44,082 nt of DNA from Eggerthellales bacterium (GTDB lineage Bacteria; Actinomycetota; Coriobacteriia; Coriobacteriales; Eggerthellaceae): assembly GCA_029006935.1 (NCBI GenBank), contig JAQXGX010000087.1, positions 1-44,082 on the forward strand, given 5' to 3'. Position 1 is the stretch's first letter. The number at the start of each line of letters is the position of its first letter. Shown piece by piece: positions 9,512-18,882 of this stretch. The position numbers were made by a program, and so were the translations under genes. Below the pieces are notes generated by a model. It had not been told where the DNA came from, made no database searches, and worked only from the letters and a program-made list of their open reading frames with translations.

Positions 9512-10660
9512 TTACCCCCTGCCGCCCAGAAGCGGCTGATCGAACTGGAACAGCGTTTCGTTGATGGTGAACACATCGTACACGCCCCGGCTGATCAGGT
9601 ACTCCATGATCACGTCGAAGCGGTTGCTCCGGGAAAGGGCATATCCCGCCCGGGCGAGCAGATCCCGGGTTTGGTCCAGATCAAGCTCCAGGGCCACGGC
9701 CAGGGCCAGCACGGTGCGCTTGGTAGGCACGTAGCTGGCATTGGAGCGAATCTTGCTGAACAGCTGCCGGCTCATGTTGGCGCGTTTGTAGACCTGGGCA
9801 TCGGTCAGGCCCCGAGCGTCGATGAGCGAAAGAAGCGTGCCGGAAAAGCCCTCGTCCAGATTGGAGAGCAGATCCTCCAGATTCCCCGGCAAACTGGCCG
9901 CCGAGCAGGGAGCCGAAAGGGCAGCCTCCTCGTCCATATCCCGGGTCGGAAGCGCATCCGCCATCCAGCTGCCCGCACCGACCCGGACCGCATCCAAATC
10001 CGGGATCTTCTGGAAGGCGTCAGCCTCTGCTTCCAGGGCGAAGTCTTCGGAGCACAGCGGCTGCCGGAAGCGGCGCTGGCTGAAAGCCGCCCTTCTGCGG
10101 GACTCCTCCCGTTCCCGCTCCTCTTCCCGCTCCTGCAGCTGAGCCAGATGGGCCGAAACCCCCTTCCATTCCACCGCCGCTGCGCGGATGGCCTCCTTGC
10201 CGTACACCACCAGGGTCACGTCCGCGTCGGCATAGCGGTCCAGGAACTCCCCCACGGCCCCTCGAGCCGCATCCAGGGAAACCTGCACGGGAACGCCATA
10301 AGCCCCCGCACCCAGCAGGGACAGGGCAACGGACTGTGCCCCCACGGCCGCCGCCTTGCCCAGGGCGCTTTCGTAGGCATGGCGCAGAAGGGCCTCTTCG
10401 CCCTGGTCCCCGCCGCGCCACACCGGCGCCACCGCATGGACCACATGATCGGCAGCCAGGTCAAAGCCGCCAGTCACCACCGCGTCTCCCACGGCGCAGG
10501 GAGCAGCGGCACGGCAGGCCCGGCGCATGCGCCGAAGGCCCGCGGCCCGGGCAACGGCCAGGCCCACGCCGCCATCCGCCACCAGGTCGGAGCTGGCGGC
10601 AACCACCAGGGCGTCGGCGCGTACCCGGGTAATGTCCGCTGCAATTATGCTGAAGGGCAT
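9512..10660 (-). CDS. Macro-domain protein fused to a C-terminal HTH-like domain
   Basis: N-term MPFSIIAADITRVRADALVVAASSDLVADGGVGLAVARAAG...LSLLGAGAYGVP. C-term LTDAQVYKRANMSRQLFSKIRSNASYVPTKRTVLALAVALELDLDQTRDLLARAGYALS...GVYDVFTINETLFQFDQPLLG. Confidence 0.82.
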   Translation of the reverse strand: MPFSIIAADITRVRADALVVAASSDLVADGGVGLAVARAAGLRRMRRACRAAAPCAVGDAVVTGGFDLAADHVVHAVAPVWRGGDQGEEALLRHAYESALGKAAAVGAQSVALSLLGAGAYGVPVQVSLDAARGAVGEFLDRYADADVTLVVYGKEAIRAAAVEWKGVSAHLAQLQEREEEREREESRRRAAFSQRRFRQPLCSEDFALEAEADAFQKIPDLDAVRVGAGSWMADALPTRDMDEEAALSAPCSAASLPGNLEDLLSNLDEGFSGTLLSLIDARGLTDAQVYKRANMSRQLFSKIRSNASYVPTKRTVLALAVALELDLDQTRDLLARAGYALSRSNRFDVIMEYLISRGVYDVFTINETLFQFDQPLLGGRG

Positions 10661-10687
10661 GAGATCCCCCTTTCCGTGGATCTGCTG

Positions 10688-11767
10688 CTAGCCGGGCCAG
10701 ACGCCGGTGAGCACCCGGGGACGCCGGGCCAGGTCCAGCACCACCCGCACGTTGGAGAATCCGGCCGAACGGGCAAGGTCCGCAGCATCATCCAGGCAGG
10801 TCTCGTGAAGCTCGAAGGCAAAGCCGCCTCCAGGCCGCAGGGCACGTTGGCAGAACCCAAGCAGCCTGCGGAACAGGTCCAGCCCGTCTTCCCCGCCATC
10901 CAGGGCCAGGGCGGGCTCATAGTCCGCCACCTCCCGGGGAATCTGCGCCAGCACCGCCGTGGGCACGTAGGGCGGGTTGGACACGACCACGTCAAGCCTT
11001 CCCATAAGCTGGGGGGCCGCCTGGACCACCGCCTGCCCCAGGTCCCCCGGGGCGACCAGGACCCGGTCTTCCAGCCCCAGAGCCGCCACGTTCTCCCGGG
11101 CAAGGGCCACGGCCTCGGGGGATATGTCGGTGGCGATCACCCGCACGTCCGGGCGCTCCTGGGCCATGGAGCAGGCGATGCAGCCGCTGCCGGTGCAGAT
11201 GTCGGCCACCAGCAGGGGCACGGGCGCGCTTTCCTCCGGAAGCGTATGCTCAGCCGGAGCGGCGGTTTCGCCCACCGCATTCCCTTCTCCCTGCTTGGCA
11301 GGGGCATCCGCCGCCGCACCCCCGTCCGTCGCGGAAGCCTGCCCGTCGGCAAGGGCCTCCAGCAAGGCGGCGCCGTCGTATTCGTTTAGCAGCGAGTCCC
11401 GCGCCACCCGACGCTCCTGGGGAGGCAGCAGAGCCAGCGCTTCACTGACCAGCACCTCCGTTTCCGGACGGGGAATGAGCACCCCAGGGCGCACCTTCAC
11501 GGTGATATAGCGAAACCCCACCTCTCCGGTGATGTACTGCAGGGGCTCGCCCTTTCCCCGCCTGGCCACGTAGCCGCGGAGCAGGTCGCGCTCCTCCATG
11601 GTCAGAGGCCGGTCGAAGTTGGCGTAAAGCTGGATGCGGGAAAGCCCCGTGGCCTCGGACATGAGCCATTGCGCCGAAAGTAGCGGGTTGCCGTCCCCCT
11701 TTCGGCGCAGGTATCCTTCGCACCAATCCAAGGTGCTCTTGATGGTCCAGGTGTTCTGGTCAGCCAT
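10688..11767 (-). CDS. prmC: Peptide chain release factor N5-glutamine methyltransferase
   Basis: VADICTGSGCIACSMA and VVVSNPPYVPTAVL motifs; immediately downstream of prfA. Confidence 0.93.
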   Translation of the reverse strand: MADQNTWTIKSTLDWCEGYLRRKGDGNPLLSAQWLMSEATGLSRIQLYANFDRPLTMEERDLLRGYVARRGKGEPLQYITGEVGFRYITVKVRPGVLIPRPETEVLVSEALALLPPQERRVARDSLLNEYDGAALLEALADGQASATDGGAAADAPAKQGEGNAVGETAAPAEHTLPEESAPVPLLVADICTGSGCIACSMAQERPDVRVIATDISPEAVALARENVAALGLEDRVLVAPGDLGQAVVQAAPQLMGRLDVVVSNPPYVPTAVLAQIPREVADYEPALALDGGEDGLDLFRRLLGFCQRALRPGGGFAFELHETCLDDAADLARSAGFSNVRVVLDLARRPRVLTGVWPG

Positions 11768-11857
11768 TGCTCCCCTTTGCCGGCGCCTTGCGCCTATAAC
11801 GAAACAAGGCGGGAAGGGTCCTGCCCTGCCCGCCCTGCGTGCTGTGAACCGATGGGA

Positions 11858-12919
11858 TTAGTCTACCGCGTCCGCAAGCTTCTGGGCACGGTCTGCCGCC
11901 TGCAGCGCCATGATGACGTCGTTCAGCAGATCGCCTAGCAGCACGCCGTTGTAGGTGCTGTTGAAACCGATGCGATGGTCGGTCACCCGGTCCTGGGGAC
12001 CGTTGTAGGTGCGGATCTTCTCCGCGCGGTCGCCGGAGCCGATCTGGGCCAGGCGCTTGGCGCCTTCCGCCGCCTGCTGCTCGGCCAGCATCTTCTCATA
12101 CAGACGGGCGCGGAGCACCGCCATGGCAGCCACCTTGTTCTGCAACTGGGACTTCTGGTCCTGGGACTGCACCACCAGGCCGGTGGGCAGATGGGTGATG
12201 CGCACGGCGGAGTCCGTGGTGTTCACGCACTGGCCGCCGGGGCCGCCGGCACGGTACACGTCGATGCGCAGGTCGTTTTCGTTGATCTGCACGTCGATCT
12301 CGTCCGCTTCGGGCAGCACCGCCACGGTTGCCGTGGAGGTCTGGATGCGGCCCTGGGACTCCGTCTTGGGAACGCGCTGCACGCGGTGCACGCCGGACTC
12401 GAACTTCATCACCGAGAAGACCTTGTCGCCCTTGACCTTGAACTGGATCTTCTTGTACCCGCCCATCTCCGAAGGGGAAACGTCCATGGTCTCGGTCTTC
12501 CAGCCGCGGGAGGAAACGTAGCGCTCGTACATCTTGTACAGGTCGCCGGCGAAGATGGCCGCCTCGTCGCCACCGGCGGCTGCGCGGATCTCCACGATGA
12601 TGTCCTTTTCATCCGCAGGATCCACCGGGATCAGCATGAACTTGATGTCCTCTTCCAGCTTGGGAAGCTTCGCCTCGATTTCGGCGATCTCCTCCTTGGC
12701 AAAGTCCGCCATGTCCGGGTCCGCCAGCATTTCCTTGGCGGCCTCCAGGTCATCCAGGCCGGTAACGTACTCACGGGCGGCAGCCACCAGCGGACCCTGG
12801 TTGGCGTATTCCTTGGCCAGACGGTTGTATTCCTTCTGGTCGGACAGCACCGCCGGGTCGCCCATCTTCAGCTCCAGCTCAGAGTAGGCGTCGATAATCC
12901 TTGTCAGCTTGTCACGCAT
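11858..12919 (-). CDS. prfA: Peptide chain release factor 1
   Basis: GGQ motif in YRAGGPGGQCVNTTDSAVRITHLPTGLVV and EIRAAAGGDEAAIFAGDLYKMYERY; 353 aa. Confidence 0.97.
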   Translation of the reverse strand: MRDKLTRIIDAYSELELKMGDPAVLSDQKEYNRLAKEYANQGPLVAAAREYVTGLDDLEAAKEMLADPDMADFAKEEIAEIEAKLPKLEEDIKFMLIPVDPADEKDIIVEIRAAAGGDEAAIFAGDLYKMYERYVSSRGWKTETMDVSPSEMGGYKKIQFKVKGDKVFSVMKFESGVHRVQRVPKTESQGRIQTSTATVAVLPEADEIDVQINENDLRIDVYRAGGPGGQCVNTTDSAVRITHLPTGLVVQSQDQKSQLQNKVAAMAVLRARLYEKMLAEQQAAEGAKRLAQIGSGDRAEKIRTYNGPQDRVTDHRIGFNSTYNGVLLGDLLNDVIMALQAADRAQKLADAVD

Positions 12920-13006
12920 TGCTGATATGCTCCCATCTGAATACGGTAATCGTATGAACGTGTAACCTGCTCATTCTACCACGTATACCAGCGCCGCGTC
13001 ACGGAG

Positions 13007-13936
13007 CTACTGCCCCTGCAGGAAGGCAACGGCGCTCTGAGCGGCGTTGGCGCCGTCGGAAACGGCGGTCACCACCTGACGCAGAGCCTTCGTACGCACA
13101 TCCCCGGCGGCGAACAGGCCGGGAACCGCGGTCACGCCGTCCTCCAAGGCAACTACGTAGCCGTAGTCGTCCAAAGGGGCAGCGCCGGCCAGGAACTCCG
13201 TGTTGGGCACCGTGCCCACGGCCACGAACAAGCCGGACACGTCCAAGGTGCGGCGAGCACCCGAAGCCACCTGCTCCACCTCAACGGAGGAAAGCGCCCC
13301 CTGGTCCTGTCCCACCTGCACCACCGTGCTGTTCCACACCAGCTCCACGTTTTCCAGCTCCTGAAGACGTGCCAGGTACGAAGCCGCCGCCCGGAGCCGA
13401 TCGCGCCGATGGATCAAGTAGACCTTGCGGCACAGACGGGCAAGGTAGAGCACGTCGGCCACGGCGGTATCACCACCGCCCACCACCGCCACGTCCTTGT
13501 CGCGGAAGAAACTGCCGTCGCAGGTAGCGCAGTAGGATACCCCCCTCCCTTCCAGCTCAAGGATACCCGGAACCTCCAGCTTGCGGGGACGGGCACCCGT
13601 TGCCAGCACCACCGTGCGGGCGGCGTGGGTTCCGCATTCGGTCTCCACCGCAAAGCCTTCGCCCAGGCATCGTACCGCGGTCACCGGGCAGTCGATCTCC
13701 TCAACGCCGAAGCGATCCGCCTGGCCCTTCATCAGATCAGCCAGGTCGAACCCGTTGGCGCCTTCGGGAAAGCCGGGGTAGTTTTCGATCCAATCGGTCT
13801 GGGCAAGCTGTCCGCCGTATCCCACGGCATCGAACATGCATGCCCGCAGACCGGCGCGGGCTGCGTACAGCCCCGCGGTCAAGCCCGCGGGACCGGCGCC
13901 TACCACGGCAACGTCGAAGTCGAACTCAGCAGCCAT
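13007..13936 (-). CDS. trxB: Thioredoxin-disulfide reductase
   Basis: FAD-binding VAVVGAGPAGLTAGLYAARAG, redox CATC in VSYCATCDGSFF; adjacent trxA. Confidence 0.95.
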   Translation of the reverse strand: MAAEFDFDVAVVGAGPAGLTAGLYAARAGLRACMFDAVGYGGQLAQTDWIENYPGFPEGANGFDLADLMKGQADRFGVEEIDCPVTAVRCLGEGFAVETECGTHAARTVVLATGARPRKLEVPGILELEGRGVSYCATCDGSFFRDKDVAVVGGGDTAVADVLYLARLCRKVYLIHRRDRLRAAASYLARLQELENVELVWNSTVVQVGQDQGALSSVEVEQVASGARRTLDVSGLFVAVGTVPNTEFLAGAAPLDDYGYVVALEDGVTAVPGLFAAGDVRTKALRQVVTAVSDGANAAQSAVAFLQGQ

Positions 13937-13940
13937 GGCG

Positions 13941-14249
13941 TTAGGGAAGCAGCGCTTCGATGGCGGACTTGGGGCGAGCGCCGATAGCGGTGCTCACCAC
14001 CTGGCCGTTCTGGAACACCATCAGGGTGGGCACGCTCATAACGTTGTAGCGCTCCGCCACATCCCGGCTCTGGTCAATATCCAGCTTGTACACGGCCACG
14101 GAGCCGGCACGCTCTTCGGCAATCTGATCCACCACGGGAGCAACGCGCCTGCAGGGTCCGCACCAGGTGGCGAAGAAGTCCACCAACACGGGCAGAGGAT
14201 TGTCCAGCACCTTTTCCTTGAAGTCGGAAGACGTAACAATGGAAGCCAT
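13941..14249 (-). CDS. trxA: Thioredoxin
   Basis: PVLVDFFATWCGPCRRVAPVVDQIA; 102 aa. Confidence 0.95.
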   Translation of the reverse strand: MASIVTSSDFKEKVLDNPLPVLVDFFATWCGPCRRVAPVVDQIAEERAGSVAVYKLDIDQSRDVAERYNVMSVPTLMVFQNGQVVSTAIGARPKSAIEALLP

Positions 14250-14439
14250 GGTTTCTCCTTACCGGGAAGCCTTGCAACCGCCCCTTTTCCTCAGGCACGC
14301 GGATCGCCCGGCCTTATCCGAGCCGCAAGCTCCCCTGCTCGCTTTGCTCCTATTGTAGCGACTGTGAAGAAATGCGCCACCGCCGCCAACGGCCCTATAC
14401 TGTTGCCAACAGAAAAACCACCGCCCAGAAGGAAATGCC

Positions 14440-15498
14440 ATGAGCCTGTTTTTCCGCAAGCGCAACAACGAGCAGGAGTCCCCGGAACATGCCCAGGTCA
14501 GCGAAGGCGCGGACTTCGCCCAGCCCGTCTGCTCCACCGAAGCTAAGCAGTCCTTTGAGCAGCCTCAAACCGCCCAGGACCAAGAGCAGAGCCAGGCTCC
14601 CGCCCCCCTGCTTCCCCTGCAGGAATCCGTCTGGGAGCCGGATCATCCCGTGACCCCCGCCAACCTGATCCTGGAAGGCGGAGCCATGCGCTGCCAGTTC
14701 ACCGCAGGCGTGCTGGACGTGTTCATGGAGCGGGGGCTTCTGTGCCAAAGGGTCGTGGGCACGTCCGCCGGCGCCCTGAGCGGCTACACCTACGTGGCCG
14801 GCCTTCCCCAGCGCACCTGCGTGATGAACATGGCCCTGTGCTCCGACTGGCGCTACTTCAGCATGCGCAGCTTTGCCCTGACGGGAAACGCGCTGAACCG
14901 CGACTACGCCTTCCGTCAGATCCCCGACCAGCTCATGCCCTTCAACTACCAGGCATTCAACGACTCCCCCGCCTCCTTTGTGGCGGTTTCCAGCGACCTT
15001 CGCTACGGCGAGGCCGACTACCATGAGTTCGCCGACGCCCGCGCCGACATCCCCTACCTGATCGCCTCCTCCTCCATGCCCCTGGTCAGCCAGGCGGTTG
15101 AGGTGGACGGCAAGGTGCTGCTGGACGGCGGCACCTGCGACAGCATTCCCCTGGTCTACTCATTAAAGACCGGGGCGAAGAAGCACATCGTGGTGCTCAC
15201 CCAGGACGAAACCTACGAAAAGGAGCCAGACCGCCTGATGCCGCTTATGCGGAAGCGCTATGCCGACTACCCCCTGTACCTGCAGCGGGCCGACTTCCGG
15301 TACCTGGAGTACAACCGCACGCGCAAGGCCTGCAAGCTCATGCACGAAAACGGCGAGATCTTCGTGCTCATGCCTCCCGAGCCGGTCACCATCTCCAGCA
15401 TGGAGGACGATCCCGACAAGCTCTTCGACCTGTACGTGCAGGGCAGGAATACGGCGAAGGCCTGCTGGGAGGACCTGCAGCGCTACCTGCAGGCGTAG
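14440..15498 (+). CDS. Patatin-like phospholipase family protein
   Basis: LILEGGAMRCQFTAGVLDVFM (oxyanion hole), VVGTSAGALSGY (GxSxG) and LLDGGTCDSIP (catalytic D). Confidence 0.9.
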   Translation: MSLFFRKRNNEQESPEHAQVSEGADFAQPVCSTEAKQSFEQPQTAQDQEQSQAPAPLLPLQESVWEPDHPVTPANLILEGGAMRCQFTAGVLDVFMERGLLCQRVVGTSAGALSGYTYVAGLPQRTCVMNMALCSDWRYFSMRSFALTGNALNRDYAFRQIPDQLMPFNYQAFNDSPASFVAVSSDLRYGEADYHEFADARADIPYLIASSSMPLVSQAVEVDGKVLLDGGTCDSIPLVYSLKTGAKKHIVVLTQDETYEKEPDRLMPLMRKRYADYPLYLQRADFRYLEYNRTRKACKLMHENGEIFVLMPPEPVTISSMEDDPDKLFDLYVQGRNTAKACWEDLQRYLQA

Positions 15499-15567
15499 GC
15501 AAGGGCCTGCCGTAGCTTGCTTGGATCAGGCACCTGTCCGCTTTCTGGCAAAAACCGCGCTTCATAA

Positions 15568-15603
15568 CGGAAGAGGGCGTCCAGACAAGCTGGGCGCCCT
15601 CTT
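15568..15603. terminator. Bidirectional terminator between convergent genes
   Basis: gaagagggcgtccagacaagctgggcgccctcttg hairpin. Confidence 0.6.
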
Positions 15604-15625
15604 GCAGTTGGGTCTATGGTCTTCC

Positions 15626-16114
15626 CTAGCGCTGTGCTCCAGGAGCAGGAGCGGCTTGCTGAGCTGCCGGCTGCTGGCGGCGCGGGGAAACCAGCTGGGT
15701 TGCGCAATAGGGGCACACCCGCCAGGTGGGATCCAGGGCCTTGTGACACACCGGGCACAGGTTCTTCAGGCGGGAATGGCAGCTGGGGCACACCACGAAG
15801 TCGGACTCCACCGGATAGCCGCAGTTGGCGCATTCGCCGTACTTCATGAGCTGACGCTGCTTCAGGGCAATCTCCAGCTCCTGCTCGTCCTTGTCGATCT
15901 GCAGCAGCGGCGGACGGAGCAGGCAGTACGCGATGATGCCCAGCAGGGGGATGAGGGCGACGATGCCCCAGACCTGCCAGTGCTGACCGCGAAGATGGGC
16001 GTCCCGAACCACCCATGCGATTGACAGGATATACAGGATCACCAGCATGATGACGACCACCATCACGGCGCCTTGAAGCTGGGGAGTCCACAGGGATGCC
16101 AGCAGCTCGCTCAT
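15626..16114 (-). CDS. Zinc-ribbon membrane protein
   Basis: N-terminal TM segment (VVVIMLVILYILSIAWV), then CANCGYPVESDFVVCPSCHSRLKNLCPVCHKALDPTWRVCPYC. Confidence 0.82.
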   Translation of the reverse strand: MSELLASLWTPQLQGAVMVVVIMLVILYILSIAWVVRDAHLRGQHWQVWGIVALIPLLGIIAYCLLRPPLLQIDKDEQELEIALKQRQLMKYGECANCGYPVESDFVVCPSCHSRLKNLCPVCHKALDPTWRVCPYCATQLVSPRRQQPAAQQAAPAPGAQR

Positions 16115-16218
16115 TTGAACCTCGTTTTCCGCCCCGTCAGGGGCTCATGTCATGCGAAAAGACGGCAGCTACGCAAGACGTACCCACGTAGCTGCCCATT
16201 ATACACTACCGTACGACC

Positions 16219-18882
16219 CTACCCCAGCTCGGCAAGCTGGTCAGAGATGCGGCCCAGCAGCTCCTCCAGGGAAGCGAGCTTGGCCTTGTCCTTCTCCACC
16301 ACCTCAGGGGCGGCCTTGGAAAGGAAGCCGGGGTTGGAAAGCTTCTTGCTGAACTTCTGAACGTCCTTTTCGACCTTGGCCTTTTCCTTCTCCAGGCGCT
16401 TGCGCTCGGCGTCAAAGTCCACCAGACCGGAAAGGACCAGGTAGATCTCCATGCCGGCAACCAGCACCACCGCGGACTCGGCGGGCTTTTCGGCCTGATC
16501 GGAAACCTCCAGGGAGCTCAGGTTGCCCATGGAGGTGATCAGCGCCTCCTGCTGGCGAAGAAGATCCGCGTCCTCTTCCACGGCCTTCACCGCCACGGGA
16601 ATCTGCTGCTTCGGGGAGATCCCGTAGCGGGAGCGGGTGGAGCGGACTGCCGAAACGACCTCGGTCACCAGGGTGATGGCGCGCTCGGAGCGGGGATCGC
16701 AGAAGCGTGCCAGCTGGGCGGCATCGGGCCAGGGAGCCACGATCAGGTAGTCGGTCTCCTTCACCGGCAGATCCTGGTAGATCTCCTCGGTGACGAAGGG
16801 CATGATGGGATGGAGCAGGCGCAGGGCCTGGTCCAGAACAAAGACCAGGTTGCGCTGGCATACGGCGCGATCGGGACCGTCGGATGCCAGGCGGCTCTTG
16901 GAGAACTCGATGTACCAGTCGCAGAACTCGTTCCAGAAGAAGGCGTACAGCTCACGGGTGATCTCGCCGAACTCATAGGACTCGTAAGCGGCGTCGATGC
17001 GCTCCACCAGGCTGGCAAGACGGCTGAAGATCCACTTGTCCGCCGGGGTGACGGGCTCGGGATCGCCCGGCTGGAAGCCGTCCAGGTTCATGCTCACGAA
17101 GCGGGCGGCGTTGCGGATCTTGTTGGCAAAGTTTCGGCTGCTTTCCAGCTTCTTTTCGTTGAAGCGCATGGCCTGGGCGCCGGTAACCTGCATGAGCAGG
17201 CCAAAGCGCATGCCATCAGCGCCGTAGTCCTGCATCAGCTTCACCGGGTCCACGCCGTTGCCGCGGCTCTTGGACATGGGCTTGCCGTCGGCCGCCATGA
17301 CGGTGGGATGGATGATCACGTCCCTGAAGGGGATCTGACCGGTGCAGTACTCGGAGGACATGACCATGCGCGCCACCCACAGGCCCATGATGTCCCGGGC
17401 GGTGGAAAGGACCTGGGTGGGATAGTGCCTTGCCAGGTCAGGGGCGTCCATGCCCTCTTCCGCCCAGCCCTGGGTGGCAAAGGGCCACAGCTGGCTGCTG
17501 AACCAGGTGTCCAGCACGTCTTCGTCCTGACGGGTGGCAGCGCCGCAGTTGGGGCAGGTGTGGATGCCGTCAACGGAAGCGTCCTCCCAGCCGCACTGGT
17601 CGCAGTAGTACATGGGAATGCGATGACCCCACCACAGCTGGCGGCTGATGCACCAGTCCTTCAGGTTCTCCATCCAATCCAGGTAGACCTGGGCCCAGCG
17701 CTCGGGGAAGAACCGGATCTGGCCGGACTTCACCGCCTCTGCGGCATCCACCTTGAGCTTGTCCACGGCCACGAACCACTGCTCGGAAAGCCAGGGCTCC
17801 AGGGTGTTGTGGCAGCGGTAGCAGTGCATTACGGAGTGCTCGTGATCTTCGATGTGGTCCAGCAGGCCCAGGGCCTCGAACTCTGCCACCACGGCTTCCC
17901 GGCATTCTTCCCGGCTCATGCCGCTGAACTTGCCGTAGCCTTCCACCACATGGGCGGTTTCGTCGAAGATGTTGATCTTGGGCAGGTCGTGACGCTCGCC
18001 CATGGCAAAGTCGTTGGGATCGTGGGCGGGGGTGGTCTTCACGCAGCCCGTGCCGAACTCCTTGTCAACGTAGAAGTCGGAGAAGATGGGGATCTGGCGA
18101 TTCACGATGGGAAGCATGACCGTCTTGCCCACCAGGTCCTTGTAGCGCTCGTCCTGGGGAGAAACGGCAACGCCGGTATCGCCCAGCATGGTCTCGGGGC
18201 GGGTGGTGGCCACCACCAGGTACTCGCGGCCGTCCACCGGTTCGGTCAGAGGGTAGCGCAGGTACCACAGATGCCCGGCCTCGTCTTCGTACTCGGCTTC
18301 GTCATCGGCAATGGCGGTGGTGCAGTGAGGGCACCAGTTCACGATGCGCTTGCCGCGGTAGATCAGGTCGTCATGGTACCAGTCGGTGAAGACCTTGCGC
18401 ACGGCCTTGGAAAACTCCGGGCTCATGGTGAACTGCTCGTCGTCGTAGTCGCAGGAGCAGCCCATGGTGCTGATCTGGTTCACGATGGTGGTGCCGTACT
18501 CGCGACGCCATTCCTGGCAGGCCTCGATGAACTTTTCCCGGCCGATCTCGCGACGGTTGATGCCCTGGTCCGCCAGGTGCTTGTCCACCTTGGTCTGGGT
18601 AGCAATACCCGCATGGTCGGTACCCAGGATCCAACGGGTCTGATAGCCCCGCATGCGGGCACGGCGGATGCAGGCGTCCTGGATGGTGTCGTTCAGGGCA
18701 TGGCCCATGTGCAGCACGCCGGTGATGTTGGGCGGCGGAATGACGATGGTGTAGGATTCGCCCGCATGCTCTCCAAAGCCCGGGGTGCGCTGAAAGAAAC
18801 CTGCGTCCTTCCAGGCCTCGAACAGAGGCTTCTCATGGGCGGCGAAGTCGTAGTCGACCTTCTTCGGCGTATCTTGTGCCAT
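16219..18882 (-). CDS. valS: Valyl-tRNA synthetase
   Basis: IPPPNITGVLHMGHALN (HIGH), KPMSKSRGNGVDP (KMSKS); 887 aa, C-terminal coiled coil. Confidence 0.97.
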   Translation of the reverse strand: MAQDTPKKVDYDFAAHEKPLFEAWKDAGFFQRTPGFGEHAGESYTIVIPPPNITGVLHMGHALNDTIQDACIRRARMRGYQTRWILGTDHAGIATQTKVDKHLADQGINRREIGREKFIEACQEWRREYGTTIVNQISTMGCSCDYDDEQFTMSPEFSKAVRKVFTDWYHDDLIYRGKRIVNWCPHCTTAIADDEAEYEDEAGHLWYLRYPLTEPVDGREYLVVATTRPETMLGDTGVAVSPQDERYKDLVGKTVMLPIVNRQIPIFSDFYVDKEFGTGCVKTTPAHDPNDFAMGERHDLPKINIFDETAHVVEGYGKFSGMSREECREAVVAEFEALGLLDHIEDHEHSVMHCYRCHNTLEPWLSEQWFVAVDKLKVDAAEAVKSGQIRFFPERWAQVYLDWMENLKDWCISRQLWWGHRIPMYYCDQCGWEDASVDGIHTCPNCGAATRQDEDVLDTWFSSQLWPFATQGWAEEGMDAPDLARHYPTQVLSTARDIMGLWVARMVMSSEYCTGQIPFRDVIIHPTVMAADGKPMSKSRGNGVDPVKLMQDYGADGMRFGLLMQVTGAQAMRFNEKKLESSRNFANKIRNAARFVSMNLDGFQPGDPEPVTPADKWIFSRLASLVERIDAAYESYEFGEITRELYAFFWNEFCDWYIEFSKSRLASDGPDRAVCQRNLVFVLDQALRLLHPIMPFVTEEIYQDLPVKETDYLIVAPWPDAAQLARFCDPRSERAITLVTEVVSAVRSTRSRYGISPKQQIPVAVKAVEEDADLLRQQEALITSMGNLSSLEVSDQAEKPAESAVVLVAGMEIYLVLSGLVDFDAERKRLEKEKAKVEKDVQKFSKKLSNPGFLSKAAPEVVEKDKAKLASLEELLGRISDQLAELG

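Noticed and set aside
5389-10660. Calling the cassette a prophage or integrative element
   Set aside because: No integrase, transposase, att-like repeat or flanking tRNA at these edges.
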